A DNA stretch of 64,000 nt from Paroedura picta (Eukaryota; Chordata; Lepidosauria; Squamata; Gekkonidae): assembly GCF_049243985.1 (NCBI RefSeq), contig NC_135376.1, positions 44,373,001 through 44,437,000 on the forward strand. Reading direction: 5' to 3'. The notes below the pieces were generated by a model, which was given only the letters and a program-made list of their open reading frames with translations, was not told the DNA's origin and ran no database searches. The translations under genes and the position numbers were made by a program. Of the stretch, positions 40,846 to 51,690 are shown piece by piece. The stretch's first letter is position 1. Each line of letters opens with the position of its first letter.

Positions 40846-42455
40846 TCTTTGTATTTCTGAATTAGGAAAATGGGTAGAAAAAATGCATGTTGTACTCCTG
40901 CTGATTTTGCTCTATTGCAAAAGTTGGGTAGGATTTGAAGACTCCAGAGTATGCATGTTATAATGCTAGGGTCCATATAGTCACTATGGATTCTCTCAGG
41001 ATCCTTCGATAGCGGGCATATTGAAAAAAATATCTACCTTAGGGGGTAACTGGAGTTTCTGTCTCCAGAATACACTGCTCTGATGTTGATGTGGTTGAGA
41101 TTACATTAGTTATGGGCACTGAGGATTTTTCCTGGTTAACTGAGCGCAGCAAGGTTTTATATGCCCCATCTACTGACAATGAGAACACTTTTTTCTCCTC
41201 AGCAATCCCTCTGAACTTTAGCTACTTTTCCAGGCTGTTAATCTTTGAACCATCTATATTTGCAAGGTATCACTTGATAGAATGGTTACAGCCCAATTAT
41301 GTTAATTACATCTTTCCTATTAGACTTGCTTCTTTCCAACCAATTTAACACATGGTCATGGATATGTGTCCTCATGCTTCTTTTTTAGACCTCATGGTTT
41401 TTTCCTGCTATTCTTTCTTAGCACTTAAGACAAATTTCTGCTTGTTTTCTTTAAGCAATTAATTGTCTTGAGACTCCTGCAGTCTCGGATCTGAATATAT
41501 GTCCTCTAAGTCTGCACAAATTTTGGATGTTATGTATATCATTCTACCTTCATCAGCTGCTTTCAAGTCTTTACAGGCCTTAACAAAACTAATGAAGGAA
41601 TGTACATGACTCCCTGAGTATCTGGGGGAATTTTGCATGCTTCCTGACAGGAGAGCCCTTCCACGTTATCCTGCTGTTCCACTGCAGTTTTTTGCCTCCC
41701 AACAAGGCGGCAGGAAAGCCAGAAGCGTGGACAACCTGAAGTTTTCCCCCAGGTCCTGGAATTTTCAGTCAATGCAAGCCACCAATGCCTTTGCAGCGGT
41801 GATTTAGGGGACTCAAACTTCTGCCCCCCCCCCCCAAGCCCTGAATGTATTATTTTTTTAAATACACTTCTGCATTGCCACAGGGATAGGACACATCAGT
41901 AAAACAGTTTTTAAAGAAAACTTACATTTCCACATTGCTATGGGATCATGCCACTACAATAAAACATTTCTTTAGATTTCTTTTTGGGATTCTTTGTATA
42001 ATAGTCTCTCTTTATGTTCAGGTAGATTTGTGATAGGCTGGCCAGGGTAACTGGACCCCAATGGTTGTGTGTTCACAATAATGATTTAAAACACAGAGCA
42101 TAGATGCTAAGCTAAGGGCTGCATCATCATACACACACACCCTTTCCCCATTCATACCCCACTGCCAGAAAACACAAACAGGAATGTGTTTTGGATTGGG
42201 TTGCTGCCTGATCCCAATATTACTGTGCACATTGAAGAGAACATTTTATTTGAACTGAGGGCACAAATTTCCCTCATTGTGTGGCAAAAAGGATGAAAAC
42301 CCACTGGAGAGTTATAGGTTGCTGCCAACGTCATGAGGAAGCAGCATTAAAACCTGCGAGAGACCAGGCAGGGGCAAATTCCTTGAGCGGAAATGGTCCT
42401 GCTCTTAACTGAAGTTCCCTCTCTTCAGCTTCTATAATTCTGTCATTGATCTCTC
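40846..42455. other. Intergenic DNA after OGA
   Basis: No gene is seen. A poly-C run lies near 41826 and a short CA run near 42131. Confidence 0.6.
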
Positions 42456-42955
42456 TGCTTTTTGTTTTTAATTGTCTTTTATTAGAATTTATGATATAAT
42501 GCAGAAAAGATAGAAAATAGATAACCTATATCTATCATAATATATATAAAATAATACCGTTTCCCAAGTTTCTTCTTGTTGAGAAAATTACATAATAGTG
42601 CCATTCTTCTTGAAATTCTTGAGTTGTTCTTTTGTTGACTTTGTTGGTTCGCTTAGCCATCGTTGCATGTTCTGCCAATTTGTCCAGCCAAGCTGATACT
42701 GTAGAGTTTGTTGCGTCTTTCCATCCCTTAGCTAGAGTGATTCTTGCTGCTGTCATAGCATGGAAAAAGAATACCTGCACTTCACGAGGTAGGTTCTCTG
42801 AGCTCTCTGCTCTTTGAAGTCCTACAGAATTTAAAGTGGCACGTACAGCATGAAGAACAGAAAAATTAGCTGCTGATCTATGAATGGTACTCATGTCCTG
42901 TTTAAACACAAACTGAGCAATATGTGGTGTATAAATCAAAAGGATCAAGAGACCC
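42456..42955 (-). mobile_element. L1-type LINE, end of ORF2
   Basis: The minus frame 42948-42535 contains FFHAMTAARITLAKGWKDAT and VSAWLDKLAEHATMAKRTNK, the conserved C-terminal block of L1 ORF2, then FQEEWHYYVIF. The 3' side is T-rich on +. 5'-truncated. Confidence 0.75.
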
Positions 42956-42962
42956 AGAATGT

Positions 42963-43230
42963 AGAAGAAGAAGAAGAGTTGGTTCTTATATGCCGCTTTT
43001 CCCTACCCGAAGGAGGCTCAGAGTGGCTTACAGTCGCCTTTCCCATTCCTCTCCCCACAACAGACACCCTGTGGGGTGGGTGAGGCTGAGAGAGCACTGA
43101 TATCACTGCCCAGTCAGAACAGTTTTATCAGTGCCGTGGCGAGCCCAAGGTCACCCAGCTGGTTGCATGTGGCAGAGCGCAGTATCGAACCTGGCATGCC
43201 AGATTAGAAGTCTACACTCTTAACCACCTG
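42963..43230 (-). mobile_element. tRNA-derived SINE (long subfamily)
   Basis: + strand GAAGAAGAAGAAGAGTTGG tail, ATATGCCGCTTTTCCCTACC, CAGAACAGTTTTATCAGTGC and CGAACCTGGCATGCC. Inserted next to the L1 remnant. Confidence 0.85.
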
Positions 43231-45310
43231 TAACTGATCAATGATCTTAATAACCTTTTAGGCTACAGTTTTTCTCATTGCTGTGTCAATGCAAGAATAC
43301 CAGTGCAGTAACTTGACAAGAGAAAAACTTGTAGTAGTAACTGAACACTTACTTCTAATGTAGACTTTGATGTCTGAGGAAGGGTATTTTGGCAGAGGTA
43401 TTGACTCTGAAGGGAACTGCAGCTGCCCATAGATTTGTATACCATGACTCTGCCTAGCACATTTTAGCCCATAGCACTATTTCAGATGTATTATCTTTAT
43501 ATGCTTCATGTTTATGTATGTATGTGCATGTTATCACAACAGTGACCCAGGGTCCTCTTTGAAAATCTTAATGTTGGACTTTCTAGTACTAAAAAGTAAT
43601 TTATAGGCAGCTGGTAGTAGAAGAAAAATGGTCTTCTGAAAAAGTCACTCTTGTTTCTTGCCTTGAGGAATAATTCTGTTTCAAGTTTCTTACTGAGCAG
43701 CAAAGGAACTGAAGCTTATAGTGGTATTTAATCAAGGAAGTCTTCTGTGAACCTGTTTTATTTTGTGTTCAAGAGAACCTTCTGCAAATGTCTTGCAGAG
43801 AAAGCAATAGCGAGGAAAGTCAGATAAATGTTTGAAAGTAATGATATGGGAATGTAGTACAACAGCTGTATTGTATAGTGTCTTTCCACAACGCTCAAAG
43901 GAAAAAGATGTAGCTTAGAAGAACAAGATGGATTTGTTGGATAGAGCACAACTATTCCAGATGTTGAGGTGGACAGGAAAAAGCTTTTGAATAGAAAAGG
44001 GGTGGGCCAAGCAAAAGAAGGAACTACAATGGTCTTTTATTCCTGCTCCGAATATATTTTCAATTCATGCCAATTTATGATTTAAAAGTTTGTAGAGCAG
44101 CATGTGCTAGCTAGCAGGATGCTGGTCTTAATTTAAGTCACTTGAGTCCTCCCTATGAAGGAATGTCCTGCCAATCATACAAATGATGGTCTAGTGGTAA
44201 GTACATTAGCTTTTATAGTGGTCAGAAACCATTATACCCCATCCTTAAACGTCCCAAGTTAAAATGTTTTGTTAGGGAAATCTGTGTAACATAAATGGCA
44301 GTGTAAACAGGATAATCTGGAACAGATTTAATCAGTTTTGGAATTCTACAGAACTGTATTTGCATTTTGAGGTCACCTCGCCTAACGGTGACTGTAGGGT
44401 AATTATTATAGGGGCCAGGAACCTGTCATTGTACTAGCTTTCACCATTCTGCTATTCATATTTTAGGTAGAAAAGAAAAATCATGTTGTACTGCTGATTT
44501 TGCTCCACACACACGGCCCTTGACAATGTTGCTTCATGCTCCTAGCCCGGTGGACTCTGGTTCACAGAAGTTTATGCCACACCAGTTTTCTTAGTTTTTA
44601 AGATGCTACAAAGCTTTTTTGACTGTAGCTCTTCAGGAATCTGCTTTATAGGAATTGTTTTTTTTCTTACAGTTTCAACTGTGGGAGGCCAGATTTCTGG
44701 TCTTAGGATTTACCTTTCCAGAAATCCCACAGGGCTCGTGAAGTAAAGCATTTGTGTATTCATCTCTTGTTTCAAAAATGAGTTGTGGGATTATGGCAGA
44801 CTCCAAGAAGAATCTGGTGACAGTTTATATAACAAGCTGCAAGAGCAGAAGGCTTGGAAAGCCCCAAGAGATTCATCAGTGCTGAACAACTGTAGTTAGG
44901 ACTAGATGTAGCTGCCTGTTGGGCTTATCTTAAACCAGCTGCAAGTTCAATTTGAGGGGAAAGTCTCTCTTAGAAAAGTACAAGAGGGAAATCATTAGCA
45001 CTGTCTCATGAAGAAGTCCAGTATGGCCTGCTCCTTGCCCAGGGAAATGGAGCAATCATTTCCACTTTTAAAGCAGCTCAAATTATAGTCCTGCAGGAAC
45101 AGTATCTACGGGGCCATACAAGGGAGAGGAAATGCCATTTTCTGCCAGCCCGTCCCCATTTCCTTCTTCTGCTCTATTTTTGCTTCTTCCCCCAAATAAT
45201 CCCTACATTTTTTTAATGCTTTTCTTTCCATCTTTGAACAAATGCAGGCTACTAACTACCACAGTTTTGCAGGAATATACTCAGGCCACTAGGAGGATCA
45301 CTTATTGCTG
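43231..45310. other. Intergenic DNA without recognised features
   Basis: AT-rich. Short minus frames at 43275-43949 show no domain. Nothing is supported. Confidence 0.5.
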
Positions 45311-45562
45311 CTGAGAGCCAGTTTGGTGTAGTGAACTTCTAATCTGGTGAGCTGGGTTTGACATGCAGCCAGCTGGGTGAACTTGGTCTCACGGCGCTGA
45401 TAAAGCTGTTCTGACCGAGCAGTGATATCAGGGCACTCTCGGCCTCACTCACCTCACAGTGTGTCTGTTGTGGGGAGAGGAAAGGGAAAGGTGACTTGTA
45501 AGATGCTTTTGAGACTCCTTTGGGTAGAGAAATGCAGCATATAAGAACTATCTCTTCTTCCT
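45311..45562 (+). mobile_element. tRNA-derived SINE (long subfamily)
   Basis: GAGCCAGTTTGGTGTAGTGA, CGCTGATAAAGCTGTTCTGA, GTGTGTCTGTTGTGGGGAGA and AGCATATAAGAACTATCTCT. The box A-to-B part is shortened by an internal deletion. Confidence 0.8.
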
Positions 45563-45851
45563 CATAAATGTTATGCTAACTGATTTGGCAGTAAGTTTCA
45601 TTGCTTTGAATGGGATTTATTCCTGAGTAAATATGTCTAGGATTGCACTGCAACTTGCCTAATATTTATGCAGGTGTTTGGTCCCTGTAATTCCTTTTGC
45701 TACTATGCAGTGATGGGGAAGGACCATTTAAGCATGAAAAGAGGCTCAAAGGTAACAACATTTATGCCATACTCTCAGGCATGAAAATTATATCCTTGTG
45801 TGCAAGCTAATAGACCAGGATGTATCATTGCATAACTTTAATTGCCTAGAG

Positions 45852-46314
45852 CAACCATTCTCATCCTTTTTTGGCTGCGGCCCTTTTAGGAGTTCTCAGG
45901 TTCCAGGACCCCTGGCAGTAGGCTGGCTGTCAGCCCAATGAGTTAGGCTTGAAAAGGCCTGAGGTAAGAGTCAACCAACTATGTTCAACATACCTTGTCT
46001 TATATATATGCAAGACAGATTTCTAGTGCATTCAATCAAGAGAAGCGTGTACATTTTTTAATTGAATGATTTAATTGAGGTCCACAACAAAAAGGAGGAA
46101 ATATCCTGATCCAGGTCATGAACCCACTCCAAAAAAGGGTCAAAATAGGGAAAGATCAAACTTTTTAGCAATTAATGCCGTCATACGTGACAAAAAGAGT
46201 ATTTCATTGGTCCAGTTACCCATTGGTCCAGTTACCAGAAGCTCCTCTTCTCACATTTTTCAGTCTGTGGCCCCCTTCAAATATGCCAGGGCCCCCCAGG
46301 GGGCCATATGATTG
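45852..46314. mobile_element. hAT-type non-autonomous transposon with 8-bp target duplication
   Basis: Starts CAACCATTCTCATCCTTTTT and ends GGGGGCCATATGATTG. Flanks GCCTAGAG (45844-45851) and ACCTAGAG (46315-46322) match at 7 of 8 bases. The internal pairing of GGCTGCGGCCC with GTGGCCCCC is typical of hAT MITEs. Confidence 0.6.
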
Positions 46315-46469
46315 ACCTAGAGCTCACTGTAAAGCAAGAGTAGATACACGCACTTCAGGCAGCAGAAGGGGTGGATGGAGGGGTTCCATGAAAAGGTCAG
46401 AGGGTCCAGTTTCCCGGATATAATTGACTGGCTGCCAGTAACAAAAGGGGAATAAGAAGCCACTTCCAA

Positions 46470-46585
46470 TTGTTGCTTTAGGATGCTTAGGGCTGATCCT
46501 GCATTGAGCACGGGGTTGGACTAGATGGCCTATATGGCCCCTTCCAACTCTATGATTTTATGGTTCCATGATTCTATGAATTTGA
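46470..46585 (+). mobile_element. CR1 LINE 3' tip
   Basis: GGGGTTGGACTAGATGGCCT, CCCCTTCCAACTCTATGATT and GATTCTATGAATT form the diagnostic CR1 3' end with its short octamer-like tail. Confidence 0.85.
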
Positions 46586-47534
46586 ACAGAACCAGGACAA
46601 TTATTTTCTGTAGTGAGTTAATTATCCCCAGTTTCTGTTGAATCAAAGTCTAGCAGTATCCCATCTGCATATAAATTCAAATACAGTGGTTTCTGATTGG
46701 GGAGAGAAACAAGTAATTGGCCATTGTTGCAGGTTTATGCACACTATTCATCAGCAGGTGACAGTGAGCCCCACCCATGCTGAATGGATCATTGGCTCTC
46801 TTGACTGGATCTTATTTTCACCCTGTGATGTGTGCAGAGAAATTTTAACTCTATGATCTGGGAAAGGGAGTCTTCTGGCTCTGTAACAGCTCTCCCACTT
46901 GCAGCCCCTAGGCACCTTTTTATATGTTTGTCAAAACGAATATTTTAAAACCTTCCAACTGGGTGCAATAGTTTATGTTTCTAGCAAAATGTACTCTGGT
47001 TTACAAAGGTTTGTAATGGATATGTTCATCGTCAAGGTTCTACAATAATTATTTGGGCCAAAGCAGGCAAAGCAGGCCTCCCATTTGAAATTTCTGTTTC
47101 TGTTCAGTTTTCTGGTGCAGTTCAGGTTCCCAGTTTCCACAGTTTCAGTCTGTGGAGGTTTCCTTAACTTTCGAGAACAGCAGCATGCATCCTCAACTTT
47201 TATGTCCAGAATTCCTGCATCATCACAGCAGATAATGCAGTCAAACAGCAGGAGACATTAACAAACAATGCAATAGGACTAGGGCCACAAACATGTCACA
47301 AGTACTGCAGAACTGAAAAAAAAGGAAACATGCAAGTGACAATGCATACAATGAATGAAATAATTCACAGCTATCTTCTGGCAACCGTGCATGGTTTTCA
47401 AGACAAGAGACATGCAGAGGTGGTTTGCCATTGCTTGCTTTTGTGCATTTTTTGAGGTCTCGCATCCAAATACTAGCCAGGGTCAATGTTACTTAGCTTC
47501 TGAGATCAGGCTGTCTGGGTCATATCACAGCCTT

Positions 47535-47760
47535 ATTCTTGGATTTATTTATCCCACTTTTTCCTGAATGGGAACCCATCATTCTCCCCTCCTCCATTTT
47601 TTTCACAGCAACCACTCTGTGAGTTAGATGCGTGTGAGAGAACGTGATTAGCCCAAGATCACCCAGCAAGATTCTGTAGTAGAGAGGGGGGGGGATTTGA
47701 ATTCAGGGAATCTGGGATCATACTCGGTATTCTATTTGTTATGCCAAGCCAGCTGTTGAT
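47535..47760 (-). mobile_element. tRNA-derived SINE, second family
   Basis: + strand shows ACAGCAACCACTCTGTGAG, CCCAAGATCACCCAGCAAG, GGGATTTGAATTCAGGG and GCCAAGCCAGCT, the reverse of a tRNA-headed SINE. Related to those at 56862-57040, 57295-57425 and 59785-59920. Confidence 0.65.
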
Positions 47761-48814
47761 TTCCTCTCTAGAATCTGCTGTGCTGGTATGTAATAAATAT
47801 TTCTCTCTTGCCTAACAGTGGGATTTTTAGAGGTCTAATGCCACACAACTGACTGGAGTTGCAAATGACTGAATTTGTAAGCATTTTGTTCTAATGGGAC
47901 AGGAAGGAAACTGCCTCACCACAAGGAGGGTATGTCTGGAGGCTTTGGGATTGCACCATTCCCAGCATTTGTGAGTTCAACCTTCCCATCTTTTTACCAG
48001 GAAAACTCATCAGTATCCCACTGGGCTAATAACCCTCCTGCTTTTACAGCAAAGAAATAAAATATTACAAATATGACATTCAACAAACCGCCCCATTTAC
48101 AGTTGGAAAAGCAACCACGCCTCACCAAAACCCAATTGATATTTGGAGCTGCCCCTCAGAGCTTGATTGATTTTTAAATCTCCAGCAAACATCAATACCC
48201 AAATGTTTATATGGCTTTGGCCTCTACCAGAAAATAAGGCTAGCAGTGGAACTGCTGATTTGTAGCTAATGAGCTCCTGAATGCTACTGCAGGATTATGA
48301 CAGGTAAATGAATCATCATGGTTTCTAATTCCAAATTCTGAGAGCGGCAGTCTTGATTAACAAGGCCAAGAGTAGGACAGGATGGTGATGTGTTGGTCCA
48401 TTTCAAATCACTCTGAAAGCCTGAGCAGCCCCAAAGGTTCGGTAAGGTCACTTGTAGACATATTGACCATTGATTAATGTATATTGGCCACTGTAATCTT
48501 CTAAAATGGTGAATAAAACTGCTGGTTCTTCCCCAAAATTGCCTTGTGCCTTCCTCCTATACTGGCCAGTCTGCCAGTTAACATCCTTTTTGTAGTATTG
48601 GTTGCTTCTTGTACATCTCCATAGAAAGGAATGCGTAGAAACCAGACATGGTTTTTTATGGGGTCAGCACTTAACGTTTTTCTAGCACGTACCATACCAT
48701 TGTTCGGCCACCAACTCCAAACTTTTTAAACTGAAGGTACATTCAGGTGTTGGTAACACTTTTATTACCTGTATGCTAATGCTAATGTGCTGGTATCCAC
48801 AGGTCTTTGTTGAT

Positions 48815-49310
48815 GTTAGGTGCAAAGTCGTGTCCGACCCATTGCGACCCCATGGACAATGATCCTCCAGGCCTTCCTGTCCTCTACCATTCCCCCGGGG
48901 GCCATTTAAGTTTGTACCTACTGGGCTCCATCCAGCCACCTCATTCTCTGTCGTCCCCTTCTTCTTTTGACCTCAATTTCTCCCAACATTAGGCTCTTCT
49001 CCAGGGAGTCCTTCCTTCTCATGAGGTGGCCAAAGTATTTGAGTTTCATCTTCAGGATCTGGCCTTCTAAGGAGCAGTCAGGGCTGATCTCCTCTAGGAC
49101 TGACCGGTTTGTTTGCCTTGCAGTCCAAGGGACTCGCAAGAGTCTTCTCCAGCGCCAGAGTTCAAAAGCCTCAATTCTTTGATGCTCGGTCTTCCTTATG
49201 GTCCAACTTTCACAGCTATACATTGCAACTGGGAATACCATAGCCTTAAGTATACACACTTTTGTTGGCAGGGTGATGTCTCTGCTTTTTAGGAGGTCTT
49301 ACCACCTGTG
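48815..49310 (-). mobile_element. BovB (RTE-clade) LINE 3' end
   Basis: The minus frame 49259-48918 encodes SCESWTIRKTEHQRIEAFEL, WRRLLRVPWTARQTNRSVLE and KYFGHLMRRKDSLEKSLMLG, the unmistakable end of the BovB reverse-transcriptase protein. The 3' tail on + reads GTCGTGTCCGACCCATTGCG. 5'-truncated with little frame damage, so fairly young. Confidence 0.93.
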
Positions 49311-49319
49311 TTAATACTA

Positions 49320-49770
49320 TACTGATTGCTATACTACTGCTCAGTTACTCATGCATCTTGACTCTAATTAGCCCTTCCTGGCAACTGCCCCCCTCCATGC
49401 AATGTTTGAGGAAGTCTGTTTCAAAGTCTCTAAAGAGGTGTGCATTTATACATGGTTGTTGGTCTTAAAGGTGCCTTTGGACTCAAACTTCCTTCTCCTA
49501 TCTGTTTGTTAACCCTGTCATTTGTATGCTAATTTGCTGCTATTCACAGGATTTATCAACTGCTTTAATCCAGTCTTAGCTATACTTATCACCCAGTTAT
49601 TTATGCATCTTGACTCTAAGCCCTTCCCAGCAACTAATCCTCTCACTCTCTATGTAAGACTTGAGGAAGTCTTTCAGTGTCTCTGAAGTGTGCATGCACA
49701 AGAAAACTTATACCCAGAATTAAACTTTGTAGGTCTTAAGAGTGCCACTGGGCTCAAACACTTTTCCTTG
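49320..49770. repeat. Two tandem copies of an unclassified repeat
   Basis: The order TATGCATCTTGACTCTAA / AGCCCTTCC, TTGAGGAAGTCT, GTGTGCAT and GGTCTTA..GTGCC..GGACTCAAAC occurs twice (about 49340-49500 and 49575-49765). Lone ends of the same family lie at 2233-2280 (+) and 58325-58365 (-). Confidence 0.65.
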
Positions 49771-50304
49771 AACTTAAGGGTTATGTTTTAGTTCTGCTTC
49801 TAGCCTGCCAGTTTATTTGAATGCTGATTTTATATACTTTTGCTTTTTAATACTGATCATTTTAATGCCTTGTTTTTACCTTGTGAACTGCCCTGGAGCA
49901 GATCTTAGGTGAGGCCTCATGCGTTTTATAACTAATACAGCAATGTTCTTATCAGCCTTGCAGAATAAAGTTTTGTAACCCAGGGCCTTCACATCATATT
50001 CCCAATACTTAAACAGTTTCCTTAGGCTTTCCGTGCAGGTGAGTAGAGAATGCTTTCTTATACAAAGGACTGAGAAGAGATTCTAGCCCTTATGTATTAT
50101 TTGTATGCAATTTGTGGGTAGTAGCTACGTCAACTGAATGCAGGTAAGTGGAAACTGCAAGCAATAGAGAAGCCACAATCTCTTACCACCTTCCCTTCCA
50201 ACTTTGGCTAGCTTAATGGCCTCTTGTTTTAGAAGAGTTCTTGTTTCTGTCACATAAGCAACATTTTCCAGGGAGGGGACTCCGCTGGGACGAGGGGAGA
50301 GTAA

Positions 50305-50760
50305 AAGTTTATTTTATTTTGATTTACATTTAGGCTGCCACTCACTGAATTGTGAGTGGTAAATTTCCTTCATTCTGCAGGGGTTGGACTAGATGACCCT
50401 GGAGGTCCTTTCCAACTCTATGGTTCTATGATTCTATTAATGGTCTCCGGGCAGCTCACAACAGTTTGGCAGTTAAAACCCCATTCAAAAGAAATGGCAG
50501 AGTTTTAAAATTTAGTCATCTGAAAATCATTGCAGCTAATCATCCAATTTCCCCTCTAGCGCCTGGAAACCAAATAGATGGCATGCAGGTTGCCAACCAG
50601 GCTCAGGATGGCAGGAGTGGGAGTCCGGCCGGGCCCCCTTCAGGTGATAATGGTGATCCTTGGCCGCAACCAAATGGGCTATCCTGACGGCCCCCGGACC
50701 ATATAACTCTTCCAAGTGACAGCCCAACCTGGCCTCCTATCTCCAGGCGTTGCTCCCTTT
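50305..50760 (-). mobile_element. L2-like LINE fragment interrupted by a CR1 tip
   Basis: ATTTTATTTTGATTTACATT at the 3' tail and GGGCAGCTCACAACAGTTTG resume on either side of a CR1 3' end (about 50372-50440: GGGGTTGGACTAGATGACCC, TCCAACTCTATGGTTC). This lies directly upstream of the NPM3 CpG island. Confidence 0.55.
50372..50440 (+). mobile_element. CR1 LINE 3' tip nested in L2-like LINE
   Basis: GGTTGGACTAGATGACCCTG and CTATGGTTCTATGATTCTAT mark the last roughly 65 bp of a CR1. Confidence 0.8.
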
Positions 50761-50779
50761 AAAAATCACGTCCATGTTT

Positions 50780-51690
50780 TGTAGCAATTACGGAGGTTTC
50801 TTTGCTGGCACAGCCACTTGGGAGGCATTTCCCCCAGCCGGGTTTCTTGCGGCGCTTCCGCTTTTCCGTCTCCTGCCAGCTTTGCAGCCGGGGTTCCTGT
50901 AGCTCTGAGGCGCGGGAAGAGAGCAGCGCGAGGCTCGTCGTGGGCACCTGCGGCCTTGCTCCGGCCCCGCCAGCGCCTCAGGGGCAGCTGCCCTCCTCCC
51001 AGGGACGGAGGACGCCGCCGCAGCCTCCGCACGCTAGCAGCCCCGGGTTGCCGTCCCCTCCCGCAGCCCCGCGACGCACCAAAGCTCGCTTCTTTCTCGC
51101 CTCTTCATTGCAAAGGAAGCGCGGACGCCGCCTCTCCCGCCCCTCGTCCTCGCTGGCCTTCTCATTGGGGGCCGCGGGCGCGGCGTGCCTCCAGGGGCGG
51201 TCCCAGGCAGGCCGGGCTCGGGGGATCCAGCGCCTCCCTCCCTCTCTGTCTCTCCACGCCCTGTCGTCGGTGCGGGCATGGCTGCCTTCGCGGACCTGGA
51301 AAGCAGCGTGGATGGCGCCGGGGCTTCCATTTGCACCGGCGTCTTCCTCTTCGGTGAGTCTGAGGGCGCCAGTTCCGGATCTCGGAGCAGGAAGCCCCAA
51401 AGTGCTGCGCTCGTTGGAGGGGACGACGATCAACCCCCACGCGGCCCGTCCACCCCCCTCCTCCCCTCCCTCGGCCAGATTGTCCCGCCGTCTTTCTCTC
51501 CCTTTGCTGCCTGACATCTTCTTGGCTGGAGAGCCGTGGCTGTCCCGCCCTGTCACCGGTCCCAGCGTGGCTTCGGCCGGCAGCGCTTCCACGTGGCTTG
51601 AGTCGCTGGGGGAAGGAAGCGGAAGCGGTTCTGCCCGAGGTTTCTCGGCTCCTGCTCCGTGTGGAAGGAAGCGCGCCCCTCGAATGCATA
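50780..51690 (+). promoter_or_regulatory. NPM3: NPM3 CpG island and promoter
   Basis: Dense CpG from just after the L2 fragment through exon 1 and into intron 1. No TATA box is obvious before the ATG at 51278. Initiation is probably within about 150 bp upstream of the ATG. Confidence 0.7.
51278..51353 (+). CDS. NPM3: NPM3 exon 1 (coding part)
   Basis: MAAFADLESSVDGAGASICT then GVFLF. The start aligns with the MAA of other NPM3 proteins. Donor GTGAGT; Gly26 codon split. Confidence 0.9.
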
